64,000 nt of DNA, from contig NZ_JBBYXJ010000001.1 of NCBI RefSeq assembly GCF_039655775.1, forward strand, positions 310,001 through 374,000. The letters are read 5' to 3'. Of the stretch, positions 23,628-32,664 are shown one piece after another. The number at the start of each line of letters is the position of its first letter. Within the stretch, counting starts at the first letter, position 1. The notes below the pieces were generated by a model, which did not search any database, was not told the DNA's origin, and was given only the letters and a program-made list of their open reading frames with translations. This DNA is from Iodidimonas sp. SYSU 1G8. Its GTDB lineage: Bacteria; Pseudomonadota; Alphaproteobacteria; SMXS01. The position numbers and the translations under genes are program-made.

Positions 23628-23845
23628 CTTCTTGGTTCTCCGCAGTGTCGGGCTCGTGGGGTCACTGATAACAGTTAGAGCCGGCGCAGGCACTGTCCAT
23701 CGAGAAGTGGCCAACGCCATTCCGCGCGACAAGTTCCGCCCGGTCGCCTCCGGCAAAGGCCCGCGAGCATGTCGCTTTCAGAACGAATATCCGGTACATC
23801 TGTTGGTTCGCACGCGTGTCATGGGAACGGAGCCGTCACCGGCCA

Positions 23846-25153
23846 ATGCTCTACTTCGAACTTCTCTTCGTTGTTGCCCTCACCATCATCAACGGCGTGC
23901 TGTCCATGTCCGAATTGGCCGTGGTGTCCTCGCGGCCCGCGCGTCTCAAGGAACTGGCCAAGCGAGGGAACAAGGGCGCCCGCGCGGCCTTGAAGCTGAT
24001 CGAGGAGCCCAGCCGGTTCCTTTCCAGCGTCCAGATCGGCATCACGCTCGTCGGCATTCTCGCGGGCGCGGTCAGCGGCGCCACGCTCGCCGACCGGCTG
24101 GGCGACGAATTCGACCGGTTTGTCTTTCTCCAGCCCCACGGCGATACCGTGGCGATGATCCTGGTCGTGGCGTCGATCACCTATCTGACTCTGGTCGCGG
24201 GCGAGTTGGTCCCCAAGCGCGTCGCCATGGCCAATCCGGAACGGATCGCTGTCATCGTCGCAAGGCCCATGCAGTTCGTGGCCAAGGTCGCGGCGCCGGC
24301 GGTCTGGCTGCTCAAGGAATCCACCGACTTCGTCCTGCGCATTCTGGGGCAATCCCAGATCCGCCAATCGGCGATCACCGAGGACGAGGTCAAGTCCATG
24401 ATCGACGAGGGCACGCGCGAAGGCATTTTCGCGCCGCAGGAAAAGCAGATGATCGAGGGCGTCCTTCGCTTGGCCGACCGTTCGGTAATGGCGATCCTGA
24501 CTCCGCGCATCGACGTCGCGTGGATCGACATCAAGGCGGACGCGGCCGCGATCCTGCACGCCGTCGAAACCAACTCCCATTCCCGGCTGCTGGTGTGTGA
24601 CGGCACGGTCGATAATCCGGTCGGGTTTCTGCATACCAAGGATCTGTTGCCGCTGGCGCTGAGGGGCGCCGAGCTCGACCTGGCCCAGTTCGTCACCCCG
24701 CCCCTGATGGTGCCGGACCGGACTCCCGTGTTGCTGCTGCTTGAGCGCTTCCAGCGCGAAGGCGTGCACATGGGCGTGGTGATCGACGAATATTCCAGCC
24801 TGGAAGGCATCGTCACGGTGACGGACGTGCTGGAAGCCATCGCGGGCGAGCTTCCCGAGCGCGGCGACACATCCTCGCCCATGCTCGTCGCGCGCGAGGA
24901 TGGGTCATGGCTGGTCGACGGCGCCATGCCTGTCGACGAGTTCGAGGATCGGACCGGCATCCGGCGCCTGCGCGGCAAGGGCGGCTTTCACACCATGGCC
25001 GGGTTCATGCTCAACCAGCTTGGACACCTGCCCAAATCAGGCGAGTACGTGATCTACGAAAAGCACCGCTTCGAGGTGATCGACATGGATGGTCTGCGCA
25101 TCGACAAGCTGATGGTCGAGCCTCAGACGGTCGAGGAACCGAGCATCGACTGA
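23846..25153 (+). CDS. CNNM/CorC-type hemolysin family protein with CBS pair
   Basis: A 435-residue protein: N-terminal DUF21 membrane domain (about 1-150; LYFELLFVVALTIINGVLSM, SELAVVSSRPARLKELA), two CBS domains (about 215-345; MAILTPRIDVAWID, VVIDEYSSLEGIVTVTDVLE) and a C-terminal CorC_HlyC domain (GFHTMAGFMLNQLGHLP). Relatives take part in Mg2+ or Co2+ transport and are not true haemolysins. ATG 23846 is chosen because the first helix begins there. Confidence 0.92.
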   Translation: MLYFELLFVVALTIINGVLSMSELAVVSSRPARLKELAKRGNKGARAALKLIEEPSRFLSSVQIGITLVGILAGAVSGATLADRLGDEFDRFVFLQPHGDTVAMILVVASITYLTLVAGELVPKRVAMANPERIAVIVARPMQFVAKVAAPAVWLLKESTDFVLRILGQSQIRQSAITEDEVKSMIDEGTREGIFAPQEKQMIEGVLRLADRSVMAILTPRIDVAWIDIKADAAAILHAVETNSHSRLLVCDGTVDNPVGFLHTKDLLPLALRGAELDLAQFVTPPLMVPDRTPVLLLLERFQREGVHMGVVIDEYSSLEGIVTVTDVLEAIAGELPERGDTSSPMLVAREDGSWLVDGAMPVDEFEDRTGIRRLRGKGGFHTMAGFMLNQLGHLPKSGEYVIYEKHRFEVIDMDGLRIDKLMVEPQTVEEPSID

Positions 25154-25159
25154 GCCGCC

Positions 25160-28102
25160 TCAGTTCAGCCGGTTGATCGCCTTGGCCAGCAGGACGTAGA
25201 GCTTGCCCATGTCCGATGAGAGGAGTGAGGCCGCGAGCGCGTCGGTGCGTTCATTCTCCATGGCCTGGCGCAGCAAGCCCTCGAAATGCCCGAGATACCG
25301 CGTGACGTAGTCACGAAACTCCGGATGACCGCGGTAGCGCTGGGCGATCTTCTCCGACCAGTCCGACCCGCCAAGCTTCACGATGTGCCGCGCGAATGCC
25401 TGGGTGTCGCCGCCTCGATACTGCTGCCATACCTTCTGAGGAATTTCGGCTTCCAGAACCCGGTCCAGATCGATGGCGATCGAGCCCAGGGACTCGATCA
25501 CATTGTTGGCCGTGCGGGCAAAGGCGCTGCCCGTGGCCTGCCGCTCGAGAGCCTCGAGCGCCGCGAGGCGATGCGCCAGGCCTTCCGCCATGGCGACGAG
25601 ACGGTCGGTGCGGGCCTTGAAGGCCTCGTCGCTGCGTTCCGAGATCGCGTCGGCCGCGCTGGCCGCCGCCGCCAACTCGCGCGCGCCGGCGACCAGAAGT
25701 TCGGCACGCTGCTGGAAGCTTTCCGTTTCGGCGGCATAGGCGGCCAGACGGGCACTGTTGGCCTCAAGGCTTTGTCCCGCATCCGCGACAGCCGACGTCA
25801 CCGTGTCGACAGTGTTCTGGATGCCCGCCGCGCGCGTGGCAAGGTCCTCGGCCGAGCGGTCCATGCGCTGCACGGCGTCTTCGGCGGTGGCGTTGAGTTT
25901 CTGGCCGACTGTTTCCAGGATTTCCCCGACACTCATGACCCGCTCGAAGGCACGATTGCTGGCGCGCCGGGCTTCGGCGTCATGCTCGTGGAGCGCCTCG
26001 CGCAGCTTGTCGATCCGCTGGACCGCGCTGTCGCTCGCCTCGGTCAGCGAGAGGGTGTCCCGCGCAACCGTCGCCGAGGCCGTCGTGAGGCTGTGTATGC
26101 CTTCGCTGGAGGCCGTGCGCAGATCCTGGATCTGGCGCAGCACATCCATGCCGGCGTCGCGCAGACGGTCCCGGGCGGTTTCCGAGGAATGCGACAACCC
26201 GCTGGCCGCCTGTTCCAGCAACGCCTCGATCTGCCGGGCGTCCTGCGCCGCTCGGTCCATGGTCTGCGTCAGCGACTGCGCGCGGCCCGCCACCGTCTCG
26301 TCGAGGGTTCGGGAGCGTTCGATCATGTCGTCGGCAAGCGCCCGCAGCATGGCGGCGGCCTTGTCCACATTGCCGCCCAGAGCGGCGATATCGGTTTCGG
26401 TCTGGTTGATCGCCGACGAAAGGCGGTGGGATTCGGTGGCGAACAGGGTGCTGAGCGCCTCGGTGCGCAAGGCCGCGTTTTGCGCCGTGTTTTCAAGCCG
26501 GTGCGCCTGTCCCGCCAGCTGGGATCCAGCCACGTCGAGCGTCTTGGCGGTCTGGGTGCCGGCCGAGTCCACCTCTCCGGCGGCCTGGCGCAGCGCGGCG
26601 CGCAGCGCCTCGGTGCGCGCGAGCGCGGTTTCCGCGGCGCGCATGGCGGTGTCGGTGTCCGTGCCGAGATTCTTCCGCATGGCGGCCGATGCCGCGCTGA
26701 TGCCCTCGGCGGCGGCGGCGGCGGTGCGCTCCAGTTCGGCGGCGCGCGCGCGGAACGCGATGGTCGACTGCCGCGCCTGTTCGGCGGCCGCGGCGGCGGC
26801 GTTCTGCCATGCCGCCGTCACCGTCTCGGCGTTCTGGCGCAGCCGCAGGCCGGCCTCGTCCATGCGCTCGGCGGTTTCGCCCGATTTGTTCTCCAGCGCG
26901 TCGGTCAGGATCGAGAAGCGCTTGCCCGCCTCGTCCACCCGGCTGACGGCGTCGCCGATCCCGTTGTTCAGACCGTCGAGGGCTTCGTGGGACAGCTCCT
27001 TCATGAACTGGGCCTGCAACGCGAAGTGATCCGCCGTCTGGTTGATCCACTGCCGGGTTTCCTCGGCGATGCCGTTCAACCGCTTGCCGTGGGCGGCGAC
27101 GGTCTGTTCCATCTTCTCGGCGCGCTCGCGGCTGCGTTCGCCGGAGTCCTCGATCGCCTTGACCTCGCGCCGTGCCAGCTCCGTGATGTCGCGCATCTTC
27201 GCCGCGAGCGTGTCGCCGGCCGCCACCATGGCCTGCGCTTGCGCCGCGTAGCCGTTGTTGATGTCCTCGATCTGGCGGGCCGCCGAGGCCGTCGCTTGGT
27301 CCAAGCGAGCGACGATGGCGATGTAGGTTTCGCTGATGCTTTCCGTGCGCTTGGCCGCGCGTTCGGCTGCCGTCAGCAGATCTTCCGACCGGTTGGCGAG
27401 CGCGGCCTGCGCCGACCGCGTGTTTTCCAGCGACTGGGCCGAGACGCGGGAGAGATTGTCGGCGGCCATGGCCACGGTCGCCTCGATGGCGCTGGCCCGC
27501 TGCCTCAGCGTTTCCATGGCCTGATCCAGGACGGTCGCTTGCTGGCCGAGCAGGGCGCCGGCGTCGCCACCGCCTTTCTCGACGGCCTCCGAGGCCTCCA
27601 GCAGCGCGTCGGTCTGTCGGCGCAGCACGCGTTCCATGGCCTCTGCCCGCTCGCGGGCGATGTCGGTGGCGTGGGCCAGATCGGCGGCCTGGGCCTTCAG
27701 GTTCCGCACCACCCAGGCGACGCGCTCCTGCGCCTCATCGGAGGGATAGGTCATGGCCAGCAGGCTGTCATTGATCATCCGGCTGGTATGGCGGAGCGCG
27801 CGGGCCTGCAGCAGGTTGATGCTGATCAGCCAGATCGCGAGCAGCGGCAGCACCGTCGCCATGGTGTAGAGCACGGCCTGTTCCGCCGAAACCGAGGTCA
27901 GCAGCGCGGCGTCATGCATGAAGAACATGTAGAGGCCGCACAGGCTGGCCCAGAGCAGCGACAGCGCGCTGGCGACAATCAGCAGGTTGCGCGCGGATTC
28001 TTCCCGGGGCGGCTCGCGGTCGACGGGCGCGCGGCCCGCGATGGTGGTCAACTCGCCCTGGATGGTCCGGACGTTCGCCACGTCGATCTCGACCTGCGCC
28101 AT
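25160..28102 (-). CDS. Large membrane-anchored coiled-coil protein, TipN-like build
   Basis: A 980-residue protein with two hydrophobic helices at about 42-65 and 80-100, then some 850 residues rich in Ala, Glu, Arg and Gln with heptad spacing (for example ARERAEAMERVLRRQTDAL), broken by few prolines. It ends in a more globular part (about 880-980; YLGHFEGLLRQAM). The build recalls Caulobacter TipN, a polar marker with two N-terminal helices and a long coiled coil, but I do not claim orthology. ATG 28102 has GGGAGAG upstream; a GTG one codon earlier is possible. An 8-base gap separates it from the CorC-like gene, tail to tail. Confidence 0.8.
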   Translation of the reverse strand: MAQVEIDVANVRTIQGELTTIAGRAPVDREPPREESARNLLIVASALSLLWASLCGLYMFFMHDAALLTSVSAEQAVLYTMATVLPLLAIWLISINLLQARALRHTSRMINDSLLAMTYPSDEAQERVAWVVRNLKAQAADLAHATDIARERAEAMERVLRRQTDALLEASEAVEKGGGDAGALLGQQATVLDQAMETLRQRASAIEATVAMAADNLSRVSAQSLENTRSAQAALANRSEDLLTAAERAAKRTESISETYIAIVARLDQATASAARQIEDINNGYAAQAQAMVAAGDTLAAKMRDITELARREVKAIEDSGERSRERAEKMEQTVAAHGKRLNGIAEETRQWINQTADHFALQAQFMKELSHEALDGLNNGIGDAVSRVDEAGKRFSILTDALENKSGETAERMDEAGLRLRQNAETVTAAWQNAAAAAAEQARQSTIAFRARAAELERTAAAAAEGISAASAAMRKNLGTDTDTAMRAAETALARTEALRAALRQAAGEVDSAGTQTAKTLDVAGSQLAGQAHRLENTAQNAALRTEALSTLFATESHRLSSAINQTETDIAALGGNVDKAAAMLRALADDMIERSRTLDETVAGRAQSLTQTMDRAAQDARQIEALLEQAASGLSHSSETARDRLRDAGMDVLRQIQDLRTASSEGIHSLTTASATVARDTLSLTEASDSAVQRIDKLREALHEHDAEARRASNRAFERVMSVGEILETVGQKLNATAEDAVQRMDRSAEDLATRAAGIQNTVDTVTSAVADAGQSLEANSARLAAYAAETESFQQRAELLVAGARELAAAASAADAISERSDEAFKARTDRLVAMAEGLAHRLAALEALERQATGSAFARTANNVIESLGSIAIDLDRVLEAEIPQKVWQQYRGGDTQAFARHIVKLGGSDWSEKIAQRYRGHPEFRDYVTRYLGHFEGLLRQAMENERTDALAASLLSSDMGKLYVLLAKAINRLN

Positions 28103-28269
28103 CACGGCTCTCCCGGTTCTGGAATGTGGATCAACTCTCGCTTAAGCCGGGGCGGGAATCAACCGGAGAACACCAATGAAATCCGTGAGTCAGCGGATTT
28201 TCCCGCGATACGTTGTGAGCTCGATGCGGCTGGGGTATCCTAATCCGTCTGCCTGTCGGGGAGAGATGC

Positions 28270-28956
28270 ATGACCAGCCTGATCGCCGCCTGCGCGTTGT
28301 TTCTGCTCATTCACTCGCTAATCTCCGGCACCGGCCTGCGCACACGGCTCATCCGCGCCGTCGGTGAGGGCGGCTACAGGGCCGGGTTCAGCATTGTCTC
28401 CCTCGCGGCCGTGGTCTGGATGGCGATGAGTTACAACGTCATCTCGGAAACCGGCTCCAACATATTGTGGATATTGCCTAATATCGTCCACGCCCTGATG
28501 CCGGTCATGCTGCTGGCGCTGCTGTTCGCGGTCATCGGCGTCACGACGAAGAACCCCACGTCGGTCCAGCAGGAAGGCCTGCTGAGGCAGGGCGATCCCG
28601 TAACGGGGATCGTGCGCGTCACCCGCCATCCCTTTCTCGTGGGCGTGGCCCTGTGGGCTGGCGCACACCTGCTCGCCAATGGCGACGTGGCGTCGGTGAT
28701 CTTCTTCGGCACCTTCCTGCTCGTGGCCCTGATCGGCATGCCGAACATCGATCGCAAGCGGGCGCAGTCCGATCCGGATGGCTGGGCGGTCTTTGCCGCC
28801 CGGACGTCACGAACGCCGTTTCTCGCCATCATCCAGGGCCGCAACAGCTTCCGCCTCGGGGAGATTGGCTGGTGGCGGATGGCGCTCGCGGCAGCCGTCT
28901 ATGCGGCGGTGCTCGTCGCCCATGGCTGGCTGTTCGGCGTGCCGCTGCTGGGGTAG
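28270..28956 (+). CDS. NnrU family membrane protein
   Basis: A 228-residue polytopic protein with FLLIHSLISGTGLR, VGEGGYRAGFSIVSLAAVVW, TRHPFLVGVALWAGAHLLANGD in two pieces and a final helix near the C-terminus; these are the marks of the NnrU family, whose isoprenylcysteine-methyltransferase-like fold was first tied to nitric oxide reductase operons. No denitrification gene is here and the HPFLVGVALW signature is also found in 15-cis-zeta-carotene isomerase relatives. The activity is unknown. Confidence 0.88.
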   Translation: MTSLIAACALFLLIHSLISGTGLRTRLIRAVGEGGYRAGFSIVSLAAVVWMAMSYNVISETGSNILWILPNIVHALMPVMLLALLFAVIGVTTKNPTSVQQEGLLRQGDPVTGIVRVTRHPFLVGVALWAGAHLLANGDVASVIFFGTFLLVALIGMPNIDRKRAQSDPDGWAVFAARTSRTPFLAIIQGRNSFRLGEIGWWRMALAAAVYAAVLVAHGWLFGVPLLG

Positions 28957-28961
28957 GCCCG

Positions 28962-30431
28962 TCAGGCCGCCCAGGTGCGGTAGGTTCGGCTTTCGGGATG
29001 ATACACGAGCACCCGGTGGTTGTTGGTGTCCACCAGGAAGATGCGGCCGTCCTCGGCCACCGTGACGCCCGCCGGTTCGGCGGCGGGAATGCAGACGGGG
29101 TCGGTGCAGTTGTAATCGCCGTCGTCCAGGTCGCCGGCCACGCCCGAGGCAAGGTCCAGCACGCGCAGGGCACCATTGTAGCTGTCGGCGACGATCAGGC
29201 TGCCATCCTCCAGCAGGTCGACGCCGAGCGCATGCTGCAGGCGCGCCTCGGCGAAGGGACCGTTCTCGTGGCCGAACTCGAACAGGCCGGTGCCGACCAG
29301 GGTGGAGACCATACGCGGCTCGCGCAGTCCCAGGGCGCGGATCGAGGAGGTTTCGCTGTCGGCGAAATAGAGGGTGCTGTGATCGGGGCTGAGGGCGAGG
29401 CCGCTCGGCTGGGCGAGGGCGGCGTCGAGCGCCGGTCCGTCGACCAGATTTTCATGCCCGCTGCCGGCGATGGCGAACACGGTTTCGGCGAAAAGATCAA
29501 TGACGCCAATCTGATGCGTCCCGGCATTGGCAAAATAGATTGCCTCGCCGGCTACGGCCAGGTCCCATGGAGACGCGAGTGCCACGGTGTTGATAGCCTG
29601 CACGTCGGTCAGGATCGGGCCGCGTTTGCCCGTACCCGCGAAGGTCGTGACGACGCCGGATTGCAGATCGATCCGCCGAATGGCGTGATTGCCGGTATCG
29701 GCCACATAGATGGCCCCCTCGGCGCATGCCAGTCCCTGCGGCCGGTTGAAGCTCGCATCCTCGGCCGTGCCGTCGTCGAAACCCTGCTCGCCGGAGCCGA
29801 GGCGGCGCACCACGGCGCCGTCCTCGTCGAGGAGGGCAATCTGGTGATGCCCCGCGTCCGCGAGCGCCCACAGCGCCGTGCCGGGGATGCGCCGCAGCTT
29901 GCCCGGGAACGCGAAGGTGCCGGTGGCGGCCGTGTAGGGGACCAGCGGCAGCGGCGAAGGGACAAGCTGTTCGCCGTCGGCGGCCGCCTGCAGCAGGTCG
30001 GCGACGAAGCGCAGCAGCTTCTCGGGCGACGGCTCGCCCGATGTCTGGCCGATCACGGTGCCGTCCGGCGCGATGAAGGTCAGGGTCGGCCATGCCCGAA
30101 TGGCATATTGCTGCCAGAGTTCGTGTTCGGTGTCCTGGATGACCGGATGGGTGATGCCGTACCGGGCGATGGCGTGGCGCAGCGCGTCGGTGTCCTTCTC
30201 GGCGTCGAATTTGGGCGAGTGGACACCGATGACGACGATTTCCTCGGGAAAGGCTTCCTCAAGGATCGCCAGCGTCGGCAGCAGGTGAATGCAGTTGATG
30301 CAGCAGAAGGTCCAGAAATCCAGCAGGACGATCTTGCCCTGCAGATCCTTCAGCGACAGCGGCCGTTGGACATTGAACCATTGCAGGCCGGGCCGGTCGA
30401 TCTCCGGCGCCCGCACTGAACCCTTCACCAT
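28962..30431 (-). CDS. NHLRC2-like protein: thioredoxin-like domain plus NHL propeller
   Basis: A 489-residue protein. The N-terminal 160 residues are thioredoxin-like with FWTFCCINCIHLLPTL carrying the CCINC active site. The rest is an NHL beta-propeller: GSGEQGFDDGTAEDASFNRP, then YVADTGNHAIRRIDL, LYFADSETSSIRAL and IFLVDTNNHRVLVYH are blades. This layout is that of animal NHLRC2, which is conserved across bacteria and has no settled biochemical role. No signal peptide, so it is cytoplasmic. It lies 33 bases after the vWA gene on the same strand and may be co-transcribed. Confidence 0.88.
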   Translation of the reverse strand: MVKGSVRAPEIDRPGLQWFNVQRPLSLKDLQGKIVLLDFWTFCCINCIHLLPTLAILEEAFPEEIVVIGVHSPKFDAEKDTDALRHAIARYGITHPVIQDTEHELWQQYAIRAWPTLTFIAPDGTVIGQTSGEPSPEKLLRFVADLLQAAADGEQLVPSPLPLVPYTAATGTFAFPGKLRRIPGTALWALADAGHHQIALLDEDGAVVRRLGSGEQGFDDGTAEDASFNRPQGLACAEGAIYVADTGNHAIRRIDLQSGVVTTFAGTGKRGPILTDVQAINTVALASPWDLAVAGEAIYFANAGTHQIGVIDLFAETVFAIAGSGHENLVDGPALDAALAQPSGLALSPDHSTLYFADSETSSIRALGLREPRMVSTLVGTGLFEFGHENGPFAEARLQHALGVDLLEDGSLIVADSYNGALRVLDLASGVAGDLDDGDYNCTDPVCIPAAEPAGVTVAEDGRIFLVDTNNHRVLVYHPESRTYRTWAA

Positions 30432-30464
30432 GTGGTCGCTCCTTGCCGGACGGGAAACCCAACC

Positions 30465-31640
30465 CTAGCGGCTGAGTTCCTTCATGGCCCGCTCCAGGCC
30501 GTCTAGGGTCATGGGGAACATGCGGTGCCCCATGATCTGCTTCATCAGCCGGATCGACGGCGAGGTTTCCCAATAGCCTTCCGGCACTGGGTTGAGCCAG
30601 ACGGCCTTCGGATACACGTTCAGCACGCGGTGCATCCAGACCTCGCCGGCCTCCTCGTTCCAGTGCTCCACCGAGCCGCCCGGATGGACGATCTCGTAAG
30701 GGCTCATGGTCGCGTCGCCGACGAAGATCACCTTGTAGTCGTGCGGGTAGGTGTGCAGCACCTGGAAGGTGTTGAGCTTGTCGGCGCGGCGCCGGACATT
30801 GTCCTGCCAGACTTCCTCGTAGACGCAGTTGTGGAAGTAGAAATACTCCATGTTCTTGAACTCGGTCCGCGCGGCCGAGAACAGCTCCTGGCAGATCCGG
30901 ATATGCGGGTCCATGGAGCCGCCGACGTCGAAGAACAGCAGCACCTTCACGTTGTTGTGACGCTCGGGCACCATCTTGATGTCGAGGAAGCCGGCGTTCT
31001 TGGCGGTGGCGCGGACGGTGTCCGGCAGATCCAGTTCCTCGGCGTTGCCCTCGCGCGCCCAGCGGCGCAGGCGGCGCAGCGCCACCTTGATGTTGCGGGT
31101 GCCGAGTTCGACGGAATCATCGAGGTTCTTGAACTCGCGCTTGTCCCAGACCTTGACCGCCTTCTGGTTGCGGCTTTCCTTCTGGCCGATGCGCACGCCC
31201 GCCGGATTGTAGCCATAGGCGCCATAGGGCGAGGTGCCGGACGTGCCGATCCACTTGTTGCCGCCCTCGTGCCGCGCCTTCTGCTCTTCCATACGCTTCT
31301 TGAGGGTTTCCATGAGCTCGTCCCAGTCCATGGCCTCGAGCGCGGCCTTCTCCTCGTCGGTGAAGAACTTCTCGACCAGCTGCTTGAGCCAGTCCTCGGG
31401 GATATCGATCTTCTCGGCGTCGCCGGTGAACTCGATGCCCTCGAAGCACTTGCCGAAAACCCGGTCGAACTTGTCCAGGTTCTTCTCGTCCTTCACCAGG
31501 CACGAGCGGGACAGGTAATAGAAGTCCTCGACCTTGTAGTCGGCGACGCCCTTGTCCAGCGCTTCCAGCAGCGTGAGATATTCCCGCAACGTCACGGGAA
31601 TCTTCGCTTCCTTCAGCTCGTAGAAGAAGTTCGTGAACAT
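30465..31640 (-). CDS. vWA domain protein, CoxE-like
   Basis: A 391-residue protein with a C-terminal von Willebrand A domain. The metal-site motif appears as LLFFDVGGSMDPHIR, one position being Val-Gly in place of the usual xSxS, with FVGDATMSPYE and a downstream Asp completing it. The N-terminal part (FFYELKEAKIPVTLREYLTL) matches CoxE-type partners of MoxR ATPases. It follows the MoxR gene by 49 bases, so ATPase and vWA protein probably act as a pair on an unknown client. No CO-dehydrogenase structural genes are present. Confidence 0.88.
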   Translation of the reverse strand: MFTNFFYELKEAKIPVTLREYLTLLEALDKGVADYKVEDFYYLSRSCLVKDEKNLDKFDRVFGKCFEGIEFTGDAEKIDIPEDWLKQLVEKFFTDEEKAALEAMDWDELMETLKKRMEEQKARHEGGNKWIGTSGTSPYGAYGYNPAGVRIGQKESRNQKAVKVWDKREFKNLDDSVELGTRNIKVALRRLRRWAREGNAEELDLPDTVRATAKNAGFLDIKMVPERHNNVKVLLFFDVGGSMDPHIRICQELFSAARTEFKNMEYFYFHNCVYEEVWQDNVRRRADKLNTFQVLHTYPHDYKVIFVGDATMSPYEIVHPGGSVEHWNEEAGEVWMHRVLNVYPKAVWLNPVPEGYWETSPSIRLMKQIMGHRMFPMTLDGLERAMKELSR

Positions 31641-31689
31641 CTTTTCTTCCCTCGAAAACCCTCTCCCGCCGGGAGAGGGAATTGCCGGT

Positions 31690-32532
31690 TCAGCCCTGCC
31701 GGCGGCTCAGGAACGCCAGACGCTCGAACAGGTGGACGTCCTGCTCGTTCTTCAGCAGCGCGCCGTGCAGCGGCGGGATCAGCTTGTTCGGGTCCCGCTC
31801 GCGCAGGGTCTCGGCGGTCATGTCCTCGGACATCAGCAGCTTGAGCCAGTCGAGCAGCTCGGACGTCGACGGCTTCTTCTTCAGGCCGGGCACGTCGCGG
31901 ATTTCGTAGAAGATCTTCAGCGCCTCGCTGACCAGCTTCTTCTGGATGTCCGGGAAGTGGACGTCGATGATGTCCTTCATCGTGTCCGGGTCGGGGAACT
32001 GGATGTAGTGGAAGAAGCAGCGACGCAGGAAGGCGTCCGGCAGTTCCTTCTCGTTGTTCGATGTGATGATCACGATCGGCCGGTTGATGGCGACGACGCG
32101 CTCCTGCGTCTCGTAGACGAAGAACTCCATGCGGTCGAGCTCGAGCAGCAGATCGTTCGGGAACTCGATATCGGCCTTGTCGATCTCGTCGATCAGCAGG
32201 ACGGGCGAGGTGTCGCCGGTGAAGGCTTCCCACAGCTTGCCCTTGATGATGTAGTTCGAGATGTCGTGCACCTTGGCGTCGCCCAGCTGGCTGTCGCGCA
32301 GGCGGGACACGGCGTCATATTCGTAGAGGCCCTGCTGCGCCTTGGTGGTCGACTTGACGTGCCACTGGATCAGCGGCTTGCCGAGCGCCTTGGCGACCTC
32401 GATGGCCAGCACGGTCTTGCCGGTGCCGGGCTCGCCCTTGATGAGCAGGGGGCGCTGCAGCGTGATCGCCGCGTTCACCGCCACCTTGAGATCCTGGGTG
32501 GCGATGTAGCTATCGGTACCTTTGAATTTCAT
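31690..32532 (-). CDS. MoxR-family AAA+ ATPase
   Basis: A 280-residue AAA+ ATPase. Walker A is LIKGEPGTGKTVLA, Walker B LLIDEIDKAD, sensor 1 IITSNNEKELPDAFLRRCFF. MoxR ATPases with vWA partners help assemble or insert metal centres into enzyme complexes. ATG at 32532 (MKFKGTDSYIAT) is chosen over an upstream open stretch with no homology. It is the first gene of the pair and probably of a three-gene set with the NHLRC2-like gene. Confidence 0.92.
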   Translation of the reverse strand: MKFKGTDSYIATQDLKVAVNAAITLQRPLLIKGEPGTGKTVLAIEVAKALGKPLIQWHVKSTTKAQQGLYEYDAVSRLRDSQLGDAKVHDISNYIIKGKLWEAFTGDTSPVLLIDEIDKADIEFPNDLLLELDRMEFFVYETQERVVAINRPIVIITSNNEKELPDAFLRRCFFHYIQFPDPDTMKDIIDVHFPDIQKKLVSEALKIFYEIRDVPGLKKKPSTSELLDWLKLLMSEDMTAETLRERDPNKLIPPLHGALLKNEQDVHLFERLAFLSRRQG

Positions 32533-32664
32533 GGACTCGTTTCCAGCCTGACTGTTGTTGCCTCGCAAATTAGGCGCGCGTGCAGGGACGATCAAGGGTT
32601 AAGGGCCAGACCATGCCCGCACGCAGGTGTGTAACTCCGCAAGACCCCGGTGTAGTTTCGCACC

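Noticed and set aside
25286-28243. A 985-codon open frame antisense to the coiled-coil gene
   Set aside because: It is a low-complexity Gly/Arg/Leu-rich translation opposite a real gene with clear helices and coiled coil; GC-rich DNA often leaves the antisense frame open.
28176-28367. A 63-codon open frame before the NnrU gene
   Set aside because: It overlaps the start of NnrU in another frame and has no hydrophobic or conserved pattern.
30465-32532. Carbon monoxide dehydrogenase maturation operon (CoxD/CoxE)
   Set aside because: No coxL, coxM or coxS structural genes are near; MoxR-vWA pairs have many other clients.
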